This document shows, in pieces, positions 17,049-25,760 of a DNA stretch of 64,000 nt. The notes beneath the pieces were generated by a model that saw only the letters and a program-made list of their open reading frames with translations, did no database searches and had not been told where the DNA came from. Origin of the DNA: Siccirubricoccus sp. G192. GTDB lineage: Bacteria > Pseudomonadota > Alphaproteobacteria > Acetobacterales > Acetobacteraceae. Made by a program: the position numbers and the translations under genes. The DNA lies in the NCBI RefSeq assembly GCF_019084075.1, contig NZ_JAHREN010000001.1, positions 4,800,501 through 4,864,500 of the forward strand. The letters are read 5' to 3'. Position 1 is the first letter of the stretch; every line of letters starts with the position of its first letter.

Positions 17049-17155
17049 CCCGGTCGGCAAAGGGCCGCGAGGCCCGGAGCCGTGAACCGGCCCGCAAGAT
17101 ACAAGCGGCCCGGTCGTCCGCAGGCGAAGCCGGAGGGCGTGAACCGGCCCGCAGG
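17049..17155 (+). repeat. dispersed intergenic repeat, tandem copies B' and B
   Basis: Two head-to-tail copies directly after a stop codon and ending 2 bases before the stop of the opposing creatininase gene. B' (17049-17105) is diverged in its first half but keeps GTGAACCGGCCCGCAAGATA. B (17109-17155) closely matches copy A (CGGTCGTCCGCAGGCGAAGC). The placement between convergent genes suggests a bidirectional terminator or REP function. Confidence 0.75.
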
Positions 17156-17157
17156 AA

Positions 17158-17955
17158 CTAAGCGGGCGGCTGCTGGGCGCGGCCCGGCACCCAGACCGGG
17201 TCCGGGGCGCGCCACAGCGCCGGGTCCCGCATCATGCGGGCCAGGCCGGCGGTGACCGCCTCGATGATCCGCTGCCCCTTCTCCGCGGTGGCGGCGCGCG
17301 GGTCGCCGCGGACGCCGGTGCGGGGCGCGCGTTCCTCGAAGCTCCAGAAGCGCGAGGCGCCGGCGGGCGTGGGCGGCGCGGCATTGGAGAGCGCCCCGGC
17401 GATGCGGTCCTGCCGCACCTGGTCGGGCTCGAGCGCGAGCCAGAGGCTGGTTTCGCCCTCACAGGCATGGTGGATGCCGGGCTGCGCCGTCAGGATGCCG
17501 GCGATCTCGGCGGGCGCCACGTTCGGCCAAGTGGTGGCGACGACGGGGATGCCGAATTCATGCGCCAGCTCGCGCGCCGAGACCGCCAGCGGATCGATAT
17601 TGCCGCCGTGGCCATTCACGATGAACAGCTTCGAGAAGCCGTCGGCGCGTAAGCTGCGCACCACGCAGCGCAGCACCGCGTGGAAGGTGGCGTAGTCCAG
17701 GCTGATGGTGCCGCCGAAGGGGAAGTGGTGCTCCGACAGCCCGAGCCAGAGCGGCGGCAGCACCACTACCGGCATCTCCCCCGCCACCGCCTCGGCGGCA
17801 CGGAGCGAGAGGTTGTGCGCGGCATGGCTGTCGGTCCAGACCGGCAGATGCGGCCCGTGCTGCTCCAGGCTGCCGATCGGCAGCACCACCAGCGCGTCCC
17901 GCGCGGCGAGCGCCTTGAGGTCCGGCGCGGTCAGGCGTTCCCAGGCCACAGTCAT
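17158..17955 (-). CDS. creatininase family protein
   Basis: A 265-residue metal-dependent amidohydrolase. Visible motifs are VLPIGSLEQHGPHLPVWTDS (Glu, His and Asp metal ligands), LGLSEHHFPFGGT, FIVNGHGGN and HHACEGETSLWLA (final Glu ligand). Members include creatinine amidohydrolase and hydrolases of formamidopyrimidine or other cyclic amides, and the true substrate here is unknown. ATG at 17955 has GGGGTGG upstream. A GTG three codons earlier is possible. Complete length. Confidence 0.87.
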   Translation of the reverse strand: MTVAWERLTAPDLKALAARDALVVLPIGSLEQHGPHLPVWTDSHAAHNLSLRAAEAVAGEMPVVVLPPLWLGLSEHHFPFGGTISLDYATFHAVLRCVVRSLRADGFSKLFIVNGHGGNIDPLAVSARELAHEFGIPVVATTWPNVAPAEIAGILTAQPGIHHACEGETSLWLALEPDQVRQDRIAGALSNAAPPTPAGASRFWSFEERAPRTGVRGDPRAATAEKGQRIIEAVTAGLARMMRDPALWRAPDPVWVPGRAQQPPA

Positions 17956-18008
17956 GCTATCCACCCCGGCTGATCAGGCCGCCAGGGTCGGGGGCCCTGG
18001 CGCCTGCG

Positions 18009-19485
18009 TCAATCCAGCCCGACCAGCCCCCGCGCGAAATCCCGCGCCGTGAAGGGCCGGAGGTCCTGCGCCGTCTCGCCCACCCCCACCATATGCACGG
18101 GCAGGCCGAATTCCTGGGCCAGCGCCACCACCACGCCGCCCTTGGCGCTGCCGTCCAGCTTGGTCACCGCCAGCCCGGTCACCGCCACCATCTCCTTGAA
18201 GACCTTCACCTGCTGCAGCGCGTTCTGGCCGGTGGTGGCGTCCAGCACCAGCAGCACGGAATGCGGCGCCGTCTCGTCCTGGCGCTTGAGCACGCGGATG
18301 ATCTTCCGCAATTCCTCCATCAGCGCGGCCTTGTTGTGCAGCCGCCCCGCGGTATCCACCAGCAGCACCTGGGTGCCGGCCTCCTTCGCCGCCCGCAGCG
18401 CGTCGAAGGCGAGGCCCGCGGCATCGGCGCCGGGCTTGGCCGGGGCATGCACCTGGCAGCCGGTGCGCTCGCCCCAGATCTGCAACTGCTCCACCGCCGC
18501 GGCGCGGAAGGTGTCGCCGGCGACGAAGCCGCAGGTCAGGCCAAGCTCGCGGTAGATGCGGCCGAGCTTGGCGATGGTGGTGGTCTTGCCGGTGCCGTTG
18601 ACGCCCACCACCAGCACCACATGCGGCGCGCGGCGCGGGTCCACCTCCATCTCATGCGCCACGGGGGCGAGGATGGCGGCGATCTCCTCGGCCAGCGCCG
18701 CCTTCACCTCCTCATCCGTGACCTCCTTGCCGAAGCGGCTGCGGCGGAAGCCCTCGACGATGCGGGCGGAGGCGGCGACGCCGAGATCGGCGGTGATCAG
18801 CATCTCCTCCAATTCCTCCAGCGCGGCCTCGTCCAGGCGGCGCTTGCGGAACAGGGTGGTGACGCCTTCGGTAAGGCGGGCGGTGGAGCGGGCCAGGCCG
18901 GATTTCAGCCGGGAGAACCAGCCGCCGGGCGCGGCGGTGGCCGGTTCGGCCGCAGGCGCGATGAGAACAGGTTCGGCCGCGGGTGCGGCGGGAACAGGTT
19001 CGGCCGCGGGCGCGGCGGGGCGCGGTGCCACCGCTCCGGGCAGCGGGGCGCCACCACTGGCCTGCGCGGGCGGGATCGCCACGGGCTCCGAGGGCGGCCG
19101 GAGCTCCACGGCATGGCCTGGCGGCGGGGCGGCGGCGGCCTCGCGCGCCTCGGCCTCGCGCTGCGCCGTCTGCTGGCGTGCTTCCGCCTCGCGCAGCGCC
19201 CCGGCATCGTCCTGCGGGCGCAACTCCTCCGCGCCGGGCAGCGGGGGGGGGGGTGAAGCCGGATTCGGAGAGCCGCCCGAGCGGGGTTGGCGGCGAAAAG
19301 GGCGGCGGGCTGGGCGGCAGCGGCGGCACCGGGATGGCCGGTGATGCCGCCGGGGGCATGGTCGGCGGCCCCTCGGGCGGGACCGGCGCCGGGGGCTGGC
19401 CGGGCGGGGTGGTGAACGGCGGCTCCTCGGCCGGGGTCTCGGCGCCGCGGCCGCGCAGGCGGCCGATCCAGTCACGCAGCGCCAT
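18009..19485 (-). CDS. ftsY: signal recognition particle receptor FtsY, frameshifted in a G11 run
   Basis: SRP-receptor GTPase that docks ribosome-SRP complexes at the inner membrane. The start MALRDWIGRLRGRGAE at 19485 leads into a Pro-rich A-domain. Then comes the N-domain (LEELEEMLITADLGV) and the G-domain with VVGVNGTGKTTTIAKLG (G1), DTFRAAA, VDTAGRLHNK (G3), TKLDGSAKGG (G4) and GVGETAQDL, ending FARGLVGLD. The two parts are in different frames. Removing one base from the 11-G run at 19243-19253 joins them (about 491 residues). FtsY is essential, so a sequencing indel or slippage is more likely than a dead gene. It begins 2 bases after the mtaB stop. Confidence 0.92.
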
Positions 19486-19487
19486 GC

Positions 19488-20729
19488 CTAGGCGGCCTCC
19501 GCCAACAGCCCGTCCGGCGTCGTGCCGGTGACCCGCAGCCGGCGCAATTCGCCGGGCCGGGCTCCGCCGCCGGCCAGGCGCAGCGGCGCGAAATGCTCGG
19601 TATGGCCGCGATCCTCACGCTCGAACAGCACGGCTTCCTCCTGCCCGACCCGTGTTGCGAAGAACCGCGCGGCCGCCGCCTGGCCGGTGGCGCGCAGCCG
19701 GGCCGCGCGTTCCCGCCGGAGCGGCACCGGCAGTTGCGGCATCCGCGCCGCCGGGGTGCCCGGCCGCTCGGAATAGGGAAAGACGTGCAGGAAGGTGAGT
19801 TCCATCTCGCCCACCAGATCCAGCATCTCCTGGAACTGCGCCTCGGTCTCGGTGGGGAAGCCGGCGATGAGGTCGGCGCCGAAGGCGATGTCCGGGCGCA
19901 AGGACCGCGCCCGGCGGCCGAGGGCGATGGCATCCGCCCGGAGATGCCGGCGCTTCATGCGCTTCAGGATCAGGTCGGCGCCGTGCTGGAGCGACAGGTG
20001 CAGATGCGGCATCAGCCGCGGCTCCTCGGCGATCAGCCGCCAGAGGTCGTCATCCATCTCCACCGGGTCGAGCGAGGAGAGCCGGAGCCGCGGCAGTTCC
20101 GGCACCAGCGCCAGCAGGCGCCGCACCATCTGGCCAAGGCTCGGCCGCCCCGGCAGGTCCGGGCCGTAGGAGGTGATGTCCACCCCGGTCAGCACCACCT
20201 CCCGGTAGCCGCGCCCGGCCAGCAGCCGCACCTGCTCGACGATGGCGCCGATCGGCACGGAGCGCGAGGGGCCGCGGCCATAGGGGATGACGCAGAAGGT
20301 GCAGCGGTGGTCGCAGCCTTGCTGCACCTGCACGAAGGCTCGCGCCCGGCCGGCGAAATCGGTGACGAGATGCGCCGCTGTTTCCGTGGCGGCCATGATG
20401 TCGGTGACGGGGGCGGGCGGTGCGTCCAGCGCCCAGGCCTCGGGGCGCAGCTTGTCGGCATTGCCGATCACCCGCGCCACCCCCGGCAGCGCCGCCCAGC
20501 GTTCCGGCGCGATCTGCGCGGCGCAGCCGGTGACGAGGATGGTGGCCGCGGGATTCTTCCGGTGCGCGCTGCGGATCGCCTGGCGGGCCTGGCGCTCGGC
20601 CTCCGCCGTCACGGCGCAGGTATTCACCAGGATGGTATCGGTGTGCCCGGCCTTGCCGGCCAGGTCGCGCATGGCTTCCGACTCGTAGGTATTGAGGCGG
20701 CAGCCGAAGGTCAGGACATCAAGGGTCAT
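19488..20729 (-). CDS. mtaB: tRNA (t6A37-C2)-methylthiotransferase MtaB
   Basis: A 413-residue radical-SAM enzyme converting t6A37 to ms2t6A in tRNAs. The N-terminal cluster cysteines are Cys10, Cys38 and Cys69 (FGCRLN, LVNTCAV, VTGCAAQ). The radical-SAM triad is Cys139-x3-Cys143-x2-Cys146 in QGCDHRCTFCVIPYGRG. The following GYREVVLTGVDITSYG and LHLSLQHGADLILKRMKR segments are typical of MtaB. A weak TRAM-like tail closes the protein. It is coupled to dapF (ATGA overlap) and runs into ftsY. Confidence 0.93.
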   Translation of the reverse strand: MTLDVLTFGCRLNTYESEAMRDLAGKAGHTDTILVNTCAVTAEAERQARQAIRSAHRKNPAATILVTGCAAQIAPERWAALPGVARVIGNADKLRPEAWALDAPPAPVTDIMAATETAAHLVTDFAGRARAFVQVQQGCDHRCTFCVIPYGRGPSRSVPIGAIVEQVRLLAGRGYREVVLTGVDITSYGPDLPGRPSLGQMVRRLLALVPELPRLRLSSLDPVEMDDDLWRLIAEEPRLMPHLHLSLQHGADLILKRMKRRHLRADAIALGRRARSLRPDIAFGADLIAGFPTETEAQFQEMLDLVGEMELTFLHVFPYSERPGTPAARMPQLPVPLRRERAARLRATGQAAAARFFATRVGQEEAVLFEREDRGHTEHFAPLRLAGGGARPGELRRLRVTGTTPDGLLAEAA

Positions 20730-21556
20730 GCCGGAAAGGCGCCCAGCTCGATCTCGCCGGTGAAGGCGGTGGCGACGGGGCCGGTCATCAGCACATGCCC
20801 ATCCGCCCGCCATGCGATCTCGAGGTCGCCGCCCGGCAGGCTCACCGTGGCGCGCCGCCCGACCAGGCCGCGCCGCGCCGCATTCACCAGCGCCGCGCAG
20901 GCGCCGGAGCCGCAGGCGAGGGTCAGCCCGGCGCCCCTTTCCCAGACCACCAGCCTGAGATGCTCCGGCCCCAGCACCTGGACAAAGCCGATATTGGCGC
21001 GCTCCGGGAAGATCGGGTCCTGCTCCAATGAGGGGCCGAGCGCCGCCACCGGCACCGCATCCAGATCCGGCACGAAGAAGGTGGCGTGCGGGTTGCCCAT
21101 GCTGCAGGCCGCCGGGTCCGCCAGCACGCCGCGCGCGAGGGGCAGGTGCAGCGTGTCCATGGCGCGGGCCAGCGGCACCTCCCGCCAGTCGAGCCGGGCC
21201 GAGCCCATATCCACGGTGAAGCGGCCATCCGGCAGCGCCTCGGCCGGCAGGTCGCCGCTGATGGTCCGCACCACCACGCGCCTGCGCCCGGTCTCGGCCG
21301 CGAGCAGCGAGGCGACGCAGCGCGTGGCATTGCCGCAGGCCCCGGCCTCGGAGCCATCGGGGTTGCGGATGCGCATGAAGACATCGGCCAGGCCCGGCGC
21401 GCCCGGCTCCAGCAGGATGAGCTGGTCGCAGCCGATGCCGGTGCGCCGGTCCGCCAGCGCGGCGGCGCGGGCCGGGGTCATGCCGAGATCGGCGGCGCGG
21501 GCATCCAGCATGACGAAATCATTGCCGAGGCCGTGCATCTTGCGGAAGGGAACCAT
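20726..21556 (-). CDS. dapF: diaminopimelate epimerase
   Basis: A 276-residue cofactor-independent racemase that makes meso-diaminopimelate for lysine and peptidoglycan. Both catalytic cysteines are present: Cys74 in EAGACGNATRC and Cys215 in LACGSGACAAL. The N-terminus FRKMHGLGNDFVMLD and NPHATFFV are characteristic. I chose ATG at 21556, and a 51-codon in-frame extension upstream falls in the repeat region. First gene of the dapF-mtaB-ftsY operon, with a 4-base overlap to mtaB, an order common in Alphaproteobacteria. Confidence 0.95.
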   Translation of the reverse strand: MVPFRKMHGLGNDFVMLDARAADLGMTPARAAALADRRTGIGCDQLILLEPGAPGLADVFMRIRNPDGSEAGACGNATRCVASLLAAETGRRRVVVRTISGDLPAEALPDGRFTVDMGSARLDWREVPLARAMDTLHLPLARGVLADPAACSMGNPHATFFVPDLDAVPVAALGPSLEQDPIFPERANIGFVQVLGPEHLRLVVWERGAGLTLACGSGACAALVNAARRGLVGRRATVSLPGGDLEIAWRADGHVLMTGPVATAFTGEIELGAFPA

Positions 21557-21608
21557 CACGGGCGCAGATATGCCCCGGCCGGCCCGCCGATCCAAGGGCA
21601 GGCCGCCC

Positions 21609-21707
21609 GATGGCTGAAGCGCCGCAGGCGCGGAAGGCTGAATCGGCCGGCCGCAAACATGCCCGATGGCCGAAGCGCCGCAGGCGCGGAGGGCTGAATC
21701 GGCCGGC
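21609..21707. repeat. two tandem 43-base intergenic repeats (E1, E2)
   Basis: Copies at 21609-21651 and 21665-21707 differ at only a few positions. Each holds the perfect hairpin GCGCC-GCA-GGCGC and ends in CTGAATCGGCCGGC, which is close to the core GTGAAYCGGCC of the A-D repeats. They lie upstream of dapF and downstream of the HerA-like gene. Likely a diverged branch of the same family. Confidence 0.7.
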
Positions 21708-21737
21708 ACATATCCCCGATGGCGGCGCCAGCCCCGC

Positions 21738-23333
21738 CTATCGCTTCAGGATGGAGCCTAGCACGCCGCGCAGCACCGAGCCGCCGAGTTGCCGGCCGAG
21801 CTGGTTGCCGATGGTCCGGGCCAGGGATTTCGCCATGGCCTCCGCCACCCCCTCCCGCTTGCCGCCGCTGCCGGTGAGGATATCGCCGAGCACGCCGCCG
21901 GGCCTGGCCTGCGGCGCGGGTTGGCGGCGCTGCGGGATCTGCGGGATGCGTCCCGGGCCGGGCGAAGCCGGCGCCGGGGACCAGGAGCCGGGCCCGGTAT
22001 TGCCCCAGGGGCTGCCGCCGCGCACCGGGGCCGGGCCGGGCTCGGCCGGCACGGTCGTGGCGCGGCCATGCAGCATCTCATAGGCCGAGTCGCGGTCCAC
22101 CGCCTGGTCGTAGCGGCCGAGCAGCGGGCTGCGGCCCAGCACCGCCGCCCGTTCCTCCGGGGTGATAGCGCCGATCCGGCTGCGCGGCGGCGCGATGCGG
22201 GCGCGTTCCACCGGGTTCGGCGTGCCATCCGCGGCCAGGGTGGAGACCAGTGCCTCGCCCACCGCCAATTGGCCGATGGCCTCCTCCACCCGCACCTTCG
22301 GGTTGGGGCGGAAGGTCTCGGCCGCCGCCCGCACCGCCTTCTGCTCCAGTGGCGTGAAGGCGCGCAGCGCGTGCTGCACCCGGTTGCCGAGCTGGCCCAG
22401 CACCGTCGCCGGCAGGTCCAGCGGGTTCTGCGTGACGAAATAGATGCCCACCCCCTTGGAGCGGATGAGGCGCACCACCGCCTCCACCTTCTCCACCAGG
22501 GCGCGCGGGGCATCGCGGAACAGCAGATGCGCCTCGTCGAAGAAGAAGACGAGCTTGGGCTTCTCCAGGTCGCCCACTTCCGGCAGTTCCTCGAACAGTT
22601 CGGAGAGCAGCCAGAGCAGGAAGGTGGCGTAGAGGCGGGGGCTCTGCACCAGCTTATCGGCGGCCAGCACATTCACCGCGCCGCGGCCATCCGGGGTCAG
22701 CAGCATGAGGTCGGTCAGCGCCAGGGCCGGTTCGCCGAAGAATTCCTCGGCCCCCGCCTGTTCCAGCACCAGCAGCCGGCGCTGGATGGTGCCGATGGTG
22801 GCCTTGCTGACCTGGCCGTAATGGGTGCGGACTTCCTCGGCGCGGTCGGCGACATGGCCGAGGATGGCGCGGAGGTCCTTGAAGTCCAGCAGCAGCAGTC
22901 CGTCGTCATCGGCCAGCTTGAAGGCGATGCTCAGCACGCCTTCCTGGGTGTCGTTCAGTTCCAGCATCCGGGCCAGCAGCAGCGGGCCCATCTCCGCCAC
23001 CGTGGCGCGCAGCCGGTGGCCCTGCTGGCCGAAGACGTCCCAGAAGACCACCGGGGCGGGTTCATAGGCGAAATCCGCCACCCCGATCTCCGCCGCGCGC
23101 TTCTCGAGCTTCGGGTGGGGCGTGCCGGGCTGGCTGAGGCCGGAGAGGTCGCCCTTGATATCGGCGCAGAAAACCGGGACGCCGGCGCGGGAGAAGCCCT
23201 CGGCCAGCACCTGGAGGGTGACGGTCTTCCCCGTGCCGGTGGCGCCGGCGATAAGGCCATGGCGATTGGCGCGGCTCAGCAGCAACTCGCAGGGGCGGTC
23301 GCCCCGGCCGATCAGGATGGATTGCCCCGTCAT
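21738..23333 (-). CDS. HerA-like ATPase, DUF853/helicase HerA-like family
   Basis: A 531-residue P-loop ATPase. The Walker A motif GATGTGKT is at residues 30-37, Walker B is KLVFFFDEAHLLF, and the intervening pattern (FCADIKGDLSGLSQPG, DDDGLLLLDFKDLRA, YFVTQNPLDLP, LGQLGNRVQHALRAFTP) is that of the DUF853 family related to HerA and FtsK-type DNA translocases. The C-terminal third is Pro/Gly-rich and disordered, ending in an amphipathic helix (AKSLARTIGNQLGRQLGGSV). The cellular role is not established. I chose ATG at 23333, with GGGAGC upstream. Confidence 0.87.
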   Translation of the reverse strand: MTGQSILIGRGDRPCELLLSRANRHGLIAGATGTGKTVTLQVLAEGFSRAGVPVFCADIKGDLSGLSQPGTPHPKLEKRAAEIGVADFAYEPAPVVFWDVFGQQGHRLRATVAEMGPLLLARMLELNDTQEGVLSIAFKLADDDGLLLLDFKDLRAILGHVADRAEEVRTHYGQVSKATIGTIQRRLLVLEQAGAEEFFGEPALALTDLMLLTPDGRGAVNVLAADKLVQSPRLYATFLLWLLSELFEELPEVGDLEKPKLVFFFDEAHLLFRDAPRALVEKVEAVVRLIRSKGVGIYFVTQNPLDLPATVLGQLGNRVQHALRAFTPLEQKAVRAAAETFRPNPKVRVEEAIGQLAVGEALVSTLAADGTPNPVERARIAPPRSRIGAITPEERAAVLGRSPLLGRYDQAVDRDSAYEMLHGRATTVPAEPGPAPVRGGSPWGNTGPGSWSPAPASPGPGRIPQIPQRRQPAPQARPGGVLGDILTGSGGKREGVAEAMAKSLARTIGNQLGRQLGGSVLRGVLGSILKR

Positions 23334-23412
23334 GCCCCAAGCTCCCAGGCCGCTTCGGCCCGGTATAGGGGATGGGGCGGCGCCGGTCAGCCCCGATCGG
23401 CGGAACGCGGAA

Positions 23413-23451
23413 GGCCCGCGGCGCCGCCCCGGGAGGGGGGTGCCGCGGGCC
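23413..23451 (-). terminator. GC-rich hairpin downstream of the Hint gene (distal)
   Basis: Perfect 10-base arms GGCCCGCGGC and GCCGCGGGCC with an internal G/C-rich loop. It follows the Hint-gene stop on the reverse strand, after the hairpin at 23468. No T run, so it is at most a helper terminator. Confidence 0.5.
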
Positions 23452-23467
23452 TCGCCGCAGGTGTCGC

Positions 23468-23490
23468 GGCGGCCCGGATGCCGGGCCGCC
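23468..23490 (-). terminator. GC-rich hairpin downstream of the Hint gene (proximal)
   Basis: Perfect 10-base arms GGCGGCCCGG and CCGGGCCGCC around a three-base loop, beginning 24 bases after the Hint stop. Strong stem, placed exactly where the transcript should end. There is no clear U tract, as is common in this GC range. Confidence 0.6.
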
Positions 23491-23514
23491 GGTTCCGGTC
23501 CGGCCGGCTGGGCC

Positions 23515-24462
23515 TCAGGCGGCGATCGCGGCGGCGCCGAACAGCGCCTCGGCGCGGGCGGCGATCCGCTCGCGCACCGCCATCGGCACCTGGCGATGCG
23601 CCTTGGCGCGCGGCAGGTCCATTTCCGGGATCGCGGCCTCGGCGCCGTAGAGCGCCTCATGCTCGGCCCAGTTGTCGAAGGCGGCGCGCTCGACATTGTC
23701 CACGAAGGTCTCGGCCGGCACGCCCTCGGCCAGGATCAGCGCATGATCGGCCAGTTCGACATGATGGTAGGTGAAGACCTGCGGCACCGCCGCCTCGCGC
23801 AGGATGGAGGTGCCGTTCACCAGGGCGCCGGCCTGCACCAGCACGCCCTCCACCAGGATGGCATGGGCGGGCGAGACGAGCAGGTCGCGTTCCGGCAGGT
23901 TCTCGGCCAGGGCGCCGGCGCGGATGCGGATCGGCAGGGTGGTGAGCGGGTCGGCGAAGAGGGTGGAGACGGTCTGGTGGCCCATCCAGCGGATGGAGGC
24001 GGCCTTGCCCTCATGGGTGAGGACGATATCGCCGATCTTCAGGGCCTCGACCGCGGCATCGCCCGAGGGCGTGCGGACCAGGGTGCCGGGGTAGAAGCAG
24101 ATGGCGAAGTCAGTCGTCGCGCTAGGCCCCGCGGCGTCAACAGTCTTCGTTACCTTGGCATTGGCGATACCCTGCGGGGCGCTTGTCGAAAAGTAATATT
24201 GATTACCATCACTACCCGAAGCGTAAAATCCAGAAGTGGTGTTCGACCCAGTATAGGTCGCTCTGCCAAGGTAGGTATAGGTAAGGCCATCGCCCGCGAA
24301 GCTGAAAGTCTCAGCGGAACCGGCCTGATCGCCGAGGACGTAATTGTTGGCGCCTGTTGTACTCACGTTATGTGCAGCCGGCGTCGTAGTATTGGTGCTC
24401 AACTGGTCACTGCCGCCGGCTTTGAAAGTTGTCCTGAACAGGGTAAATGTGCTCGTTGCCAC
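23515..24462 (-). CDS. Hint-domain (hedgehog/intein-like) protein
   Basis: A 315-residue protein. Residues 1-115 are Thr/Ser/Gly-rich and beta-like, with composition less GC-rich than the rest. A Hint domain then starts at Cys122 (ICFYPGTLVRTPSGD) and continues AVEALKIGDIVLTHEG, VSPAHAILVEG and FTYHHVELADHALILAEG to about residue 255. The nucleophilic Cys and the block-F-like H-V-E-L-x-x-H motif are present. Proteins of this kind are frequent in Acetobacteraceae, and I take them to be secreted surface proteins, although self-splicing is not shown. The GTG start at 24462 has GGAG 8 bases upstream. Longer forms are possible. Confidence 0.75.
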   Translation of the reverse strand: MATSTFTLFRTTFKAGGSDQLSTNTTTPAAHNVSTTGANNYVLGDQAGSAETFSFAGDGLTYTYLGRATYTGSNTTSGFYASGSDGNQYYFSTSAPQGIANAKVTKTVDAAGPSATTDFAICFYPGTLVRTPSGDAAVEALKIGDIVLTHEGKAASIRWMGHQTVSTLFADPLTTLPIRIRAGALAENLPERDLLVSPAHAILVEGVLVQAGALVNGTSILREAAVPQVFTYHHVELADHALILAEGVPAETFVDNVERAAFDNWAEHEALYGAEAAIPEMDLPRAKAHRQVPMAVRERIAARAEALFGAAAIAA

Positions 24463-25065
24463 CGCATTGCTCCATCGTGAGTTGCAGGCGGGCAAGAACC
24501 CGCCAAGGCTGTAGCGAAGCCCGGTCGTGGCAAGTCTCATGAAGTCTGCTGCCAATCAGGCCAGCGACCCAGGGTGGAAATGCAACAACCAGTCCAGGCG
24601 TTGTCAGGATCATTGCCATAATGGCCTGCCCGGTCCACCAATCTACGGTTGTATAGCCCGCCCCAAGAAACAGTCAGAAAGTAAGAATCAGGGGGCCATC
24701 CACCGATACAGGGCTACCCCTTCCGTAGAGGCAGGCGGGGCGGAACTAGGCTGATTGCAGCGTGGCACCTTGGATTCACTGGCTTTCCGGAAACCTGCCC
24801 GGGCCGTGGTTCCGCCAGTCGGGAGCGCGGCGGGCCTTCCACCGGTGCCCCGGCCGAGCTCACCGGAGGATGTGCTCGCTACAATTCAGTACAATACTCC
24901 GGCCGGCGATCCGCCTGACCCGGGCGGCCCGGCCTGCCCTTGCGCCCCACCCGCCCCGCCGCTATACGCCCGCCCTCGCTTTCCGCGCGTCCGGGCCTGT
25001 AGGGCATGCCCGGCCGCGGCCTCGTGCCTGTTCCGCAGGCGCAAACCCCGACCAGGAGGTCCGAA
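24463..25065. other. 603-base intergenic region between the Hint gene and rpmI
   Basis: No supported gene. It is AT-richer between about 24540 and 24770, with a perfect hairpin GGCGGG-CAAGAA-CCCGCC at 24487-24504 (in the 5' leader of the Hint gene). A short hydrophobic reverse-strand frame (around 24510-24619) may be a relic. The region should hold the rpmI-rplT promoter. infC, the usual neighbour of rpmI, is absent. Confidence 0.5.
24880..24895 (+). promoter_or_regulatory. possible tandem -10 elements upstream of rpmI
   Basis: TACAAT occurs twice (24880-24885 and 24890-24895) in otherwise GC-rich sequence about 170 bases before rpmI. No good -35 box is seen at the right spacing, so the call rests on the -10-like hexamers and on position. 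Confidence 0.25.
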
Positions 25066-25272
25066 ATGCCCAAGATGAAGACGAAGTCTTCGGTGAAGAA
25101 GCGCTTCAAGCTCACCGCGACAGGCAAGGTGCTGGCCGGCCCGGGCAAGAAGCGGCATTGCCTTTCCGCCCGCTCCAGGAAGGTGAAGCGGCAGAACACC
25201 GGCACCCAGGTGCTGCGCCACCAGGACGGCATCACTGTGAAGCAGTGGATGCCCTATGGTCTGGACCGGTAA
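25066..25272 (+). CDS. rpmI: 50S ribosomal protein L35
   Basis: A 68-residue, highly basic protein. MPKMKTKSSVKKRFKLTATG is the standard L35 start, and KVKRQNTGTQVLRHQD and the C-terminal QWMPYGL are typical of alphaproteobacterial L35. AGGAGGT lies 8 bases before the ATG. It is followed after 16 bases by rplT, with which it forms a universal pair. Confidence 0.97.
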   Translation: MPKMKTKSSVKKRFKLTATGKVLAGPGKKRHCLSARSRKVKRQNTGTQVLRHQDGITVKQWMPYGLDR

Positions 25273-25288
25273 GGGGGGGCATCGAGAC

Positions 25289-25648
25289 ATGGCACGCGTG
25301 AAGCGGGGCGTTACCGCCCATGCCCGGCACAAGAAGGTCCTCAAGCTCGCCAAGGGCTATGTCGGCCGGTCTTCCACCAATTACCGTCCCGCGCTGGAGC
25401 GGGTCGAGAAGGCGCTGCAATACGCCTATCGCGACCGCCGCAACAAGAAGCGCGACTTCCGGGGCCTCTGGATCCAGCGGATCAACGCCGCGGTGCGGGA
25501 GCACGGGCTGACCTATTCCAAATTCATCGCCGGCGTCAGGGCGGCGAATATCGAGATGGACCGCAAGGTGATGGCGGCCATCGCCTTCGACGACCCGGCG
25601 GCCTTCGCGGCGCTGGTGGAGAAGGTCAAGGGCGCGCAGCCCGCGTAA
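25289..25648 (+). CDS. rplT: 50S ribosomal protein L20
   Basis: A 119-residue rRNA-binding protein needed early in large-subunit assembly. MARVKRGVTAHARHKKVLK and YVGRSSTNYRPALERVEKAL are signature segments, followed by RDRRNKKRDFRGLWIQRINA. The length is that of the family. A G-rich site (AGGGGGGG) precedes the ATG. L20 often autoregulates its operon by binding the leader, but no such site can be assigned here. Confidence 0.97.
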   Translation: MARVKRGVTAHARHKKVLKLAKGYVGRSSTNYRPALERVEKALQYAYRDRRNKKRDFRGLWIQRINAAVREHGLTYSKFIAGVRAANIEMDRKVMAAIAFDDPAAFAALVEKVKGAQPA

Positions 25649-25686
25649 CTCCGGTGGCGGCGGGTACCCCGCTGCCCTTCAGCCAG

Positions 25687-25738
25687 AGGGCCGCGTCCGG
25701 CCGCCGGGGAGAGACCCCCGGGCGGTGGGCGCGGCCCT
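25687..25738 (+). terminator. nested hairpin between rplT and pheS (terminator or attenuator)
   Basis: Outer 9-base arms AGGGCCGCG and CGCGGCCCT enclose a second stem (GCCGCC-GGGG against CCCC-GGGCGG). The structure ends 22 bases before the pheS ATG. It may separate the ribosomal pair from pheST or attenuate pheST expression. No Phe-rich leader peptide is visible. Confidence 0.6.
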
Positions 25739-25760
25739 TCGCGTTTGCGGAACAGGTGCC

